In this document: positions 1 to 5,577 of the stretch, one piece after another
Position numbering within the stretch: position 1 is the first letter of the stretch
Layout of the letters: every line of letters begins with the position of its first letter
Source of the DNA: JAGGVT01 sp965369605
GTDB taxonomy: Bacteria; JAJVIF01; JAGGVT01
Length of the DNA stretch: 6,185 nt
Direction: 5' to 3'
Assembly (NCBI GenBank): GCA_965369605.1
Contig: CBDURE010000175.1
Location: 1 to 6,185, forward strand
Made by a program: the position numbers and the translations under genes
Notes under the pieces: generated by a model
What the model saw: the letters and a program-made list of their open reading frames with translations, nothing else
Told to the model about the DNA's origin: nothing
Database searches by the model: none

Positions 1-7
1 AATCCTC

Positions 8-57
8 GCAGGCATGCCGGGGTCACGCGTATCTAGCCACCTCCCCGGCATGCCTGC
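8..57. repeat. GC-rich 15-bp inverted repeat with 20-nt loop
   Basis: GCAGGCATGCCGGGG at 8-22 is the exact reverse complement of 43-57. Each arm also contains the self-complementary GGCATGCC. No T-run follows, so it is a poor fit to an intrinsic terminator. It more resembles a REP/MITE-type palindrome or a bidirectional hairpin at the end of an upstream gene. The pairing is seen directly; the role is unknown. Confidence 0.7.
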
Positions 58-151
58 CAGATTTGTACGGATTATTCACTCTCTCTACAAAGGCATGACC
101 GGGTTACGGGAAAAATAGGCTTTTTCAACAAGCCCTTTCGCGGGAATGACG

Positions 152-183
152 AGTTATTCGACCTGATAAGTTATTCAACCTGA
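152..183. repeat. Pair of 15-nt direct repeats, possible regulator site
   Basis: AGTTATTCGACCTGA (152-166) and AGTTATTCAACCTGA (169-183) match at 14 of 15 positions with a start-to-start distance of 17 bases. They lie about 67 bases upstream of the candidate -35 box at 250-255, a distance at which an activator could bind. They could equally be a simple local duplication. No known operator consensus is recognised. Confidence 0.5.
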
Positions 184-249
184 CATGATACGCATTTCAT
201 CCGCAAAACAGAGACGGCAATTCCCTTGTGAATTTATTAACTAAAAGGT

Positions 250-278
250 TTGATTTTACAGTGCATTTCTAATACAAT
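250..278 (+). promoter_or_regulatory. Candidate sigma70 promoter of the dehydrogenase gene
   Basis: TTGATT (250-255) as -35 and TACAAT (273-278) as -10 are separated by exactly 17 bases, within AT-rich sequence. Transcription would begin near 285, giving a leader of about 77 nt before the start codon at 362. This is the best promoter-like pair in the leader, judged by consensus only. Confidence 0.5.
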
Positions 279-313
279 CCGGTTTTTAACAACATGTAAA
301 TACTTACCACAGT

Positions 314-350
314 GCCGGATAACCTTATTTAATCCGGCGATTGTTTTTTA
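314..350 (+). promoter_or_regulatory. Hairpin plus T-rich run in the dehydrogenase leader (attenuator-like)
   Basis: GCCGGAT (314-320) pairs perfectly with ATCCGGC (332-338) across an 11-nt loop and is followed by TTGTTTTTTA (341-350). This is the form of an intrinsic terminator. It sits after the candidate promoter and only a few bases before the ribosome binding site at 352-357, so it could attenuate transcription of the gene. No leader peptide or known riboswitch is seen. A second ATCCGG at 277-282 could pair with the left arm, but it would precede the predicted transcript start. Confidence 0.4.
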
Positions 351-361
351 CGGAGAGACAA

Positions 362-1549
362 ATGGCAAAATACGATATAGTTGGAATGCCTGGAGACGGC
401 ATAGGCAGAACTGTTTATGATGAGGCGGTTCGAGTACTGGATGCAGTTGGATTCGACGCTGAATATCATCACGCCGATATCGGCTGGGAATTCTGGGTCA
501 AAGAGGGAAATCCCCTTCCAGATAAGACAATCGAACTGCTTGAAAAATATAAAATCGGTCTTTTCGGCGCGATAACATCCAAGCCCAAAACCGAAGCCGC
601 AAAGGAATTATCACCTGAACTTCAGGATAAAGGGCTCGTCTATTTCAGCCCTATAGTTAAAATGCGGCAACTGTTCAATCTGGATATCTGCACACGCCCC
701 TGCAGATCATTCAAGGGAAATCCGCTTAACTTCATCAGGAAAACCGCGGATGGCGGATTCGAGGAACCGTTGGTCGATACTGTCATCTTCCGCCAGAACA
801 CAGAGGGGCTTTACTCCGGAGTTGAGTGGACAAATCCTCCAGCGAACGTGCTTGAGGCGTTCAAAACTCATCCGAATTTCGCCAAATACGCCAATGAGCC
901 GGTTGAGGAGATCGCGATTTCATCCAGGATATTCACTCACAAAGCGTGTGAGCGCATTATCCGCGCGGCGTTTGAATACGCAAGGAAGTTCGGCTACAAA
1001 TCCGTAACGGTTTGCGAAAAACCAAATGTCATCCGGGAAACATCCGGAATGATGCTTGAAATCGGCAAAACGATGCAGAAAGAATTTAGCGACATCCAGC
1101 TTTGGAATACAAACATAGACGCGCAGATGATGTGGCTTACCAAAAACCCGGAAACTTACGGCGTTATTGTCGCTGGAAACATGTTCGGCGATATCGTTTC
1201 CGATGGCTTCGCCGGACTGGTCGGCGGACTCGGATTCGCATGCAGCGCGAATGTCGGTGAAAACTGCGCGGTGTTCGAGCCTACTCATGGTTCAGCGCCT
1301 AAATATGAAAATCTTGACCCGTCCATTGTTAATCCGATTGCGATGATTCTCAGCGCCTGCATGATGCTTGATCACATCAATGAAACAGAAATGGCTGATA
1401 AAATCAAAAACGCTGTCGCGGTTGTAATCGAGGAGGGCGAGGTTAAATCGTATGACATGAAGAAACTAACCGGCGGCCCTGATGTCATCGCGAATGGCGC
1501 CGCGACAACACAGCAAATTACGGATGAAATAATTGCGAAGTTGCAGTAG
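362..1549 (+). CDS. NADP-type isocitrate dehydrogenase family protein (isocitrate/isopropylmalate/homoisocitrate dehydrogenase)
   Basis: This 395-residue cytoplasmic enzyme would oxidatively decarboxylate a (2R,3S)-3-hydroxy acid, most likely isocitrate, to a 2-oxo acid. Family motifs run from the N-terminal PGDGIG (10-15) to NMFGDIVSD (273-281). By alignment from memory with E. coli Icd, the substrate residues R102, R112, R144, Y151 and K220 and the metal aspartates D253, D277 and D281 are all present. After HGSAP it has K314-Y315, and later Y364 and K368, matching the E. coli NADP determinants K344, Y345, Y391 and R395 (the last conservatively replaced). NAD-type family members usually have Asp-Ile at the first pair. 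The phosphate-loop serine is kept (S96), but the nearby Asn is Ile98. The ATG at 362 is chosen because GGAGAG (352-357) precedes it. The in-frame TTG at 341 lies inside a T-run and lacks such a site. Isopropylmalate or homoisocitrate as substrate cannot be excluded. Confidence 0.9.
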   Translation: MAKYDIVGMPGDGIGRTVYDEAVRVLDAVGFDAEYHHADIGWEFWVKEGNPLPDKTIELLEKYKIGLFGAITSKPKTEAAKELSPELQDKGLVYFSPIVKMRQLFNLDICTRPCRSFKGNPLNFIRKTADGGFEEPLVDTVIFRQNTEGLYSGVEWTNPPANVLEAFKTHPNFAKYANEPVEEIAISSRIFTHKACERIIRAAFEYARKFGYKSVTVCEKPNVIRETSGMMLEIGKTMQKEFSDIQLWNTNIDAQMMWLTKNPETYGVIVAGNMFGDIVSDGFAGLVGGLGFACSANVGENCAVFEPTHGSAPKYENLDPSIVNPIAMILSACMMLDHINETEMADKIKNAVAVVIEEGEVKSYDMKKLTGGPDVIANGAATTQQITDEIIAKLQ

Positions 1550-1564
1550 TTGATAGGAAACGAA

Positions 1565-1600
1565 TTAAATAACACCATGCTTTAGCATGGTACTCTACAA
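1565..1600. repeat. Palindromic repeat, copy 1 (core GCTTTAGC)
   Basis: ACCATGCT (1574-1581) and AGCATGGT (1584-1591) form a perfect inverted repeat around TT. The whole 36-base stretch recurs at 2424-2459 with two mismatches, and its first 27 bases recur exactly at 2232-2258. It lies 21 bases ahead of the HD-protein start codon. The pattern resembles a REP-type intergenic repeat. An RNA control element in the leader is an alternative. Confidence 0.7.
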
Positions 1601-1621
1601 CAACAATAGGGAATCAAAACA

Positions 1622-2194
1622 ATGGAAGAAAAAGACATCGAATTATTATTTGAAAAACAACTGAGCGCAATCAAAGATGAAAATCTTCGCGAGAAAGTCG
1701 TGGAAACTTGGATATTCGCTTGCGGGCATGGCAACTGGCAATCGGTCGATGAACTGAAAAATATCCCCTTTACACTTCTGACTGACACGCGCGGCGTGAG
1801 TTTCATCGAACACACAATCGCGGTTACAGAGGGCGCGGTCGCGTTGGGAAAAGCTCAGGTTGAGAATTACACGAACATGCCATACAAAATCAATTTCGAT
1901 TACCTCTACGCCGGCGGACTTCTACACGATGTCGGCAAGCTGATGGAGATTGAACCTGACGGCAGCGGCGGATACCAAAAAAGCCTCGCGGGCAAGTACG
2001 CGCGCCACCCGATTTCCGGCGCGATTCTCGCAGCGCAGATGGGAATCCCTGAACCGGTTTTGAATATCATCATCTGCCACGCAAAAGAGGGCGATGGCCG
2101 TCCGCAGGTGATCGAGGCTGTTTTGGTTCACCAGGCTGATTTCGCAACATTTAATCCGCTTGTCATGAAACAAAAAGGATTATTGATTGAATAA
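1622..2194 (+). CDS. HD-domain metal-dependent hydrolase of unknown substrate
   Basis: This soluble protein of 190 residues has the HD-superfamily metal ligand pattern. H64 lies in FIEHT, H102-D103 in LLHDVGK (100-106), H129 in RHP, H153 in ICHAKEG, and D173 in HQADFA. HD proteins of this size are usually phosphohydrolases of nucleotides or other phosphate esters. The five-helix core spans roughly 55-178, and the N-terminal 50 residues contain a helical segment with a Trp-rich turn (CGHGNWQSVDE). No signal peptide, membrane segment or second domain (HD-GYP, RelA, GGDEF) is seen. The ATG is preceded by AGGGA at 1608-1612. The gene sits between the dehydrogenase and the dehydratases, with palindromic repeats on both sides. 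A role in the same metabolism, for instance regulatory nucleotide turnover or metabolite repair, is only inference from position. Confidence 0.85.
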   Translation: MEEKDIELLFEKQLSAIKDENLREKVVETWIFACGHGNWQSVDELKNIPFTLLTDTRGVSFIEHTIAVTEGAVALGKAQVENYTNMPYKINFDYLYAGGLLHDVGKLMEIEPDGSGGYQKSLAGKYARHPISGAILAAQMGIPEPVLNIIICHAKEGDGRPQVIEAVLVHQADFATFNPLVMKQKGLLIE

Positions 2195-2210
2195 ATTTGC
2201 ACAACAATCT

Positions 2211-2233
2211 AAGGCTTTAGCCGTTTTCTTTTT
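2211..2233 (+). terminator. Weak terminator-like hairpin after the HD gene
   Basis: GGCTTTAGCC (2213-2222) is a small palindrome followed by GTTTTCTTTTT, starting 18 bases after the HD-protein stop codon. The stem is only 4 bp with a 2-nt loop, so termination would be weak. The same core GCTTTAGC occurs in the neighbouring repeats, so this may be a degenerate member of that family. Confidence 0.35.
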
Positions 2234-2300
2234 AAATAACACCATGCTTTAGCATGGTGCTTCAGATGCCTTAGCATAGTGCTTCAGTAAAATACTTCAG
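2232..2300. repeat. Palindromic repeat, copy 2, with tandem 22-nt duplication
   Basis: CACCATGCT (2240-2248) pairs with AGCATGGTG (2251-2259). Bases 2244-2265 are then repeated head-to-tail at 2266-2287 with 20 of 22 positions the same, and a third partial unit, ACTTCAG, ends at 2300. The first 27 bases are identical to copy 1 at 1565-1591. The tandem copy has lost part of the palindrome, which suggests local duplication followed by decay. Confidence 0.65.
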
Positions 2301-2406
2301 CCGGGTGCCGCCCATAAAGCCGTCTCGGCTTTATGGTTGAGATGTTGCGAAGTTACACTTATCACCCACAAATCACAAAAAGACGTGATGTGTGGGCGGC
2401 ACCCGG
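2301..2406. repeat. Structured 106-bp element with 14-bp terminal arms and two internal hairpins
   Basis: CCGGGTGCCGCCCA (2301-2314) is the exact reverse complement of 2393-2406. Inside are an 11-bp hairpin with a 3-nt loop (2312-2322 with 2326-2336) and a second hairpin (2365-2370 with 2391-2396, and 2372-2376 with 2385-2389, one mismatch between, 8-nt loop). As RNA this can fold as a three-way junction, using a 10-bp outer stem and a 28-nt single-stranded joining segment (2337-2364). It could be a miniature inverted-repeat mobile element or a structured RNA. No known RNA family is recognised. Confidence 0.6.
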
Positions 2407-2423
2407 GCTTGTTTCATATTTGC

Positions 2424-2459
2424 TTAAATAACACCTTGCTTTAGCGTGGTACTCTACAA
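2424..2459. repeat. Palindromic repeat, copy 3, in the leader of the fusion gene
   Basis: This 36-base copy of 1565-1600 has two changes (2436 and 2446). Both fall in the palindrome and weaken it, giving one mismatch and one G-T pair in the stem. It ends 23 bases before the start codon at 2483, almost the same distance as copy 1 from the HD gene. Confidence 0.65.
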
Positions 2460-2482
2460 ATGAAAAACACTGGTGCAAAAAT

Positions 2483-4294
2483 ATGCCAAACACAATAATC
2501 GAAAAAATAATATCCGCACATTCGGATAAACCTGTAAAAGCGGGCGATATCGCGGACGTAACCATCGATGCGCGAATCGCGCGCGATTTCGGCGGCGCCA
2601 ACGTCGTTAAAAACCTGCGGGATAATAATCTTGAACTGGATGATACATCCCGTACCTGTTTCACTTTCGACTGCAACCCGGGCGGCTCAGATCAGAAATA
2701 CGCGACCAACCAGCAGATATGCCGCACCTTCGCGCGTGAACGCGGGATGAAAATATTCGATATCAATTCAGGAATCGGTACGCATATCGCAATCGATGAA
2801 GGACTAATCAAGCCGGGCGGTACGCTTGTTTCCACCGATTCACACGCGAATATCCTCGGCGCAATCGGCGCTTTCGGGCAGGGCATGGGCGACATGGATA
2901 TCGCCGCGACCTTCGCGCACGGGAAAGTCTGGTTCAAAGTGCCAAAATCGATAAAAGTTACTCTCAAGGGATTGCCGCCAAAAAATATTTCAGCAAAAGA
3001 CATTGCCTTGAAATTGCTTATAGAATTTGGCGCATCCGGGCTTTTGGGATACGCGGCTGAATTCTACGGCGATGCGGTTGACAATCTTAACTTGAGCGAA
3101 CGGATTACTGTCGCGTCGATGGCTACTGAAATGGGCGGAATAATCGCGCTTTTCCCTCCTAACGATGATGTAATAAACGCGTGCCGTAAAGCAAACGATG
3201 ACGAATTCAAGCCTGTTTATGCCGACGACGGCGCTCATTATGACAAATCAATTGAAATCGATATCAGCGAAATTGAGCCGTACATCTCCCGCCCCGGACA
3301 TCCTGAGGACGTTGTCCCTGTTTCCCAAATCAAGGATTTGAAAATCGATTCAGTGTTTATCGGTTCCTGCACAAACGGTCGATTTGAGGACATGCTGGCG
3401 GCGGCTGAAATTCTGAAAGGCAAAAAAGTCGCGCCGGGTGTTGTTTTAAAAATTGTCCCAACCACACGCGAAATATGGCAGCGATGCCTGGATGATGGTT
3501 TGATTGATATATTCATGAAAGCCGGAGCTCTTGTCGGTAACGCCGGATGCGCGGGTTGCGCCGCTGGCCAGATCGGGCAAAACGGTCCCGGTGAAATCAC
3601 AGTCAGCACGGGAAACCGCAATTTCGCCGGCAAGCAGGGAAAGGGAGAGGTTTATCTAGCGTCACCCGCAACAGCAGCGGCATCAGCAGTAGCGGGTATA
3701 ATAACGTCAGCGGATAATATTCCCGACAAGCAGGCGGTTTTCAGTATGTCGAAACCTGAGAAGGAATCTGTTGCAGGCGTGGAGAAAAAAACTCACGATG
3801 AATCCGCGCCGGTCGAGATGACAGGCCGTGTTTGGGTCATCGATGAAAACAACATTGATACCGACATGATTTTCCATAACCGCTATCTTACGATAACCGA
3901 TATTTCCCAGATGGGACAATACACATTCGACAATCTTGAGGGCTGGAAGGATTTTGCAACAAAAGCGAAACCCGGAGATATTGTAATCACGGGTTCCAAT
4001 TTCGGCGCGGGGTCATCACGACAGCAGGCTGTTGACTGTTTCAGAAGTCTGGGTATTCAGCTGATTATCGCTAATTCGTTCGGGGCGATTTACGAGCGAA
4101 ACGCAATCAACGCCGGAATGCCGATTATCACAGGCGACTTGATATCATCGGGCATTAAGGACGGCGAGGAAATCACGGTGGATATATCCTCTGGCATGGT
4201 TACAAGGTTCTCAACAAAGGAAGAAATCCAGCTTGAACCATCTTCGCAAATCCAGATGGAGATTTACAAAAAAGGCGGACTTCTGAAAATCTAA
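2483..4294 (+). CDS. Fused aconitase-type dehydratase, LeuC-like large and LeuD-like small subunits in one chain
   Basis: This 603-residue cytoplasmic [4Fe-4S] hydro-lyase should isomerise a 2-hydroxy acid to its 3-hydroxy isomer by dehydration and rehydration. The aconitase-type domain covers about 1-410, with cluster cysteines C296 in GSCTNGR and C356/C359 in GCAGC. A charged linker (about 411-444) leads to the swivelling domain (445-603), with NIDTD (457-461) and NFGAGSSR (506-513). Active-site equivalents D63, H101, D119-S120-H121 and E193 are kept. However, the His expected in the usual DHxxP motif is C64 (FDCNP), and the HDNT motif of the partner gene is RDFG. The swivel motif has Ala for Cys and QQ for EH, and its specificity loop reads YLTI (468-471). 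LeuC and LeuD are normally separate in bacteria, while aconitases are fused but longer (about 650-900). GGTG (2472-2475) is a weak ribosome site. The substrate is unknown: citrate, isopropylmalate and homocitrate types are all possible. Confidence 0.88.
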   Translation: MPNTIIEKIISAHSDKPVKAGDIADVTIDARIARDFGGANVVKNLRDNNLELDDTSRTCFTFDCNPGGSDQKYATNQQICRTFARERGMKIFDINSGIGTHIAIDEGLIKPGGTLVSTDSHANILGAIGAFGQGMGDMDIAATFAHGKVWFKVPKSIKVTLKGLPPKNISAKDIALKLLIEFGASGLLGYAAEFYGDAVDNLNLSERITVASMATEMGGIIALFPPNDDVINACRKANDDEFKPVYADDGAHYDKSIEIDISEIEPYISRPGHPEDVVPVSQIKDLKIDSVFIGSCTNGRFEDMLAAAEILKGKKVAPGVVLKIVPTTREIWQRCLDDGLIDIFMKAGALVGNAGCAGCAAGQIGQNGPGEITVSTGNRNFAGKQGKGEVYLASPATAAASAVAGIITSADNIPDKQAVFSMSKPEKESVAGVEKKTHDESAPVEMTGRVWVIDENNIDTDMIFHNRYLTITDISQMGQYTFDNLEGWKDFATKAKPGDIVITGSNFGAGSSRQQAVDCFRSLGIQLIIANSFGAIYERNAINAGMPIITGDLISSGIKDGEEITVDISSGMVTRFSTKEEIQLEPSSQIQMEIYKKGGLLKI

Positions 4295-4295
4295 C

Positions 4296-4303
4296 GGTGA
4301 GGT
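4296..4303 (+). promoter_or_regulatory. Ribosome binding site of the separate large-subunit gene
   Basis: GGTGAGGT lies 9 bases before the ATG at 4313 and directly after the fusion-gene stop codon. It supports this start over the internal ATG two codons later, and supports co-transcription with the fusion gene. Confidence 0.6.
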
Positions 4304-4312
4304 ACAGATAAA

Positions 4313-5575
4313 ATGGGAATGACATTCGCGCAGAAAGTGTTGGCTAACAGGTCTGGAAATGAGCATGTCGAGGTTGGGCAGATTGTAACAATCCGTCCCG
4401 ACCATGTCCTGACCCACGACAACACAGCCGCTATCATTGGAAAAATAACCGACGAGCTCGACAAATACGGAGTAGTCAATCCTGAACTTTCGATAATTGT
4501 ACTCGACCACGTCATCCCCGCGGCGACTGAAAAAAACGCGGAGGGACATAAAATAATCCGCGAGCATGTAAATAAACATTCCATTAAAAACTTTTTTGAT
4601 ATTGGCGAGGGAATCTGCCATCAGGTGGTTTGCGAAAATGGATTCGCCCGGCCGGGCGGAATCATTCTCGGAAGCGATTCCCACACCTGTTCCTACGGCG
4701 CGCTTGGAACATTTTCATCGGGAATTGACCGCACTGAATCCGCCGCGCTTATGTTAACAGGCGAAACATGGCTTAAGGTTCCGCCAACAATTAAAATCGC
4801 GCTCAACGGAAGACTGAATCCTCCCGCATCTGCAAAGGATCTCGTTCTACAGATAATCGGCGATATCGGCGCGGATGGCGCCAACTACTGCGCTGTTGAG
4901 TTTCACGGCGACATCGAAAACCTGCCAATGGATGATCGTTTCACAATCGCGAACATGGGAATCGAAATGGGCGCTAAAATCGCGGTGTTTCCCGTTGATG
5001 AAATCACTGTAAACTTCCTGAATGAACATGGCGTTTCACCCGACATGTATGATGCTGTATTCGCTGACCCTGATGCCTCCTACATTCAGGAACTCGTTTA
5101 CAATCTCGATGAAATCAAGCCTGTTCTGTCATGCCCCCATACTGTTGATAATGTGAAACAAGTTTCTGAGATTGGGGAACTCGAAATAAACCAGTGCCTG
5201 ATTGGAACATGCACAAACGGGCGATTAAGCGACTTGCGCGTCGCGGCTGAAATTCTCAAAGGCAAAATAATCGCGCAAAACATCAGGCTCCTGATTCTAC
5301 CCGCATCGAAAAGGATTTACAGGGAAGCAATGCGGGAAGGTTTATTCGAAATCTTTATAAATGCCGGAGCTGTTATTCTCCCACCCGGATGCGGCCCCTG
5401 TCTGGGAGCGCATCAGGGAGCGCTTGCCCCCGGCGAAATATGCCTGAGCACAGCTAATCGAAATTTCAAAGGGCGAATGGGATGTAAGGATGCTGAAATC
5501 TATCTGGCATCTCCCGCGACAGTAGCCGCATCGGCAATCACAGGAATAATCACCAACCCGGAGGATGTGAAATAA
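4313..5575 (+). CDS. leuC: 3-isopropylmalate dehydratase/homoaconitase-type large subunit (LeuC family, archaeal type)
   Basis: This 420-residue large subunit of a two-chain [4Fe-4S] hydro-lyase would act in the cytoplasm with the product of the next gene. Cluster cysteines are C300 in GTCTNGR and C360/C363 in PGCGPCLG. Active-site motifs are complete: HDNT (35-38), LDHVIP (64-69), CHQ (H103), SDSHT (121-125) and E196 in EFHGD. The length and the PGCGPCLGAH signature fit the archaeal-type LeuC/homoaconitase/dimethylmalate dehydratase branch rather than the longer (about 465) enterobacterial LeuC. Isopropylmalate is the default substrate, but citramalate, homocitrate or dimethylmalate enzymes belong to the same branch. 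The symbol is therefore a family label. The N-terminus MGMTFAQKVL is typical. The gene follows the fusion by 18 bases and is 2 bases ahead of the small subunit. It is a diverged paralogue of the fusion's first 410 residues. Confidence 0.9.
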   Translation: MGMTFAQKVLANRSGNEHVEVGQIVTIRPDHVLTHDNTAAIIGKITDELDKYGVVNPELSIIVLDHVIPAATEKNAEGHKIIREHVNKHSIKNFFDIGEGICHQVVCENGFARPGGIILGSDSHTCSYGALGTFSSGIDRTESAALMLTGETWLKVPPTIKIALNGRLNPPASAKDLVLQIIGDIGADGANYCAVEFHGDIENLPMDDRFTIANMGIEMGAKIAVFPVDEITVNFLNEHGVSPDMYDAVFADPDASYIQELVYNLDEIKPVLSCPHTVDNVKQVSEIGELEINQCLIGTCTNGRLSDLRVAAEILKGKIIAQNIRLLILPASKRIYREAMREGLFEIFINAGAVILPPGCGPCLGAHQGALAPGEICLSTANRNFKGRMGCKDAEIYLASPATVAASAITGIITNPEDVK

Positions 5576-5577
5576 TA

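Larger units (their letters stand above)
1..361. other. Non-coding leader region upstream of the dehydrogenase
   Basis: No convincing gene is seen on either strand here. The first 60 bases hold a GC-rich inverted repeat. Around 91-110 there is a degraded copy of its left arm (16 of 20 positions match 10-29). A small hairpin GGCTT/AAGCC lies at 118-134, direct repeats at 152-183, a promoter at 250-278, and a hairpin followed by T's at 314-350. The 3' end of an upstream gene is not recognisable, so the upstream neighbour lies outside the window. Confidence 0.7.

Noticed and set aside
341..361. Upstream TTG start that would extend the dehydrogenase by seven residues (MFFTERQ).
   Set aside because: The TTG sits in the T-run of the leader hairpin with no ribosome binding site, whereas the ATG at 362 follows GGAGAG and gives the normal N-terminus for the family.
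920..1288. 122-codon open frame on the - strand inside the dehydrogenase gene.
   Set aside because: It lies wholly opposite a strongly conserved coding gene, shows no recognisable domain, and is explained by antisense codon bias.
1565..2459. CRISPR array, considered because of repeated palindromic units.
   Set aside because: Copies are separated by hundreds of bases including a gene, and the close tandem pair at 2244-2287 has no spacer between units.
2460..2498. Twelve-codon frame (MKNTGAKICQTQ) overlapping the fusion-gene start, considered as a leader peptide.
   Set aside because: No ribosome binding site precedes it and it has no run of regulatory codons such as Leu or Ile.
3238..3633. 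131-codon open frame on the - strand inside the fusion gene.
   Set aside because: It is antisense to the cluster-cysteine region of a conserved enzyme. Its Pro/Ala-rich sequence mirrors the Gly/Ala-rich sense strand.
2483..4294. Fusion gene as a frameshift or assembly artefact joining leuC and leuD.
   Set aside because: The frame is open throughout, both domains are complete, and the linker is longer than a simple read-through of the neighbouring pair's 2-base gap would give.
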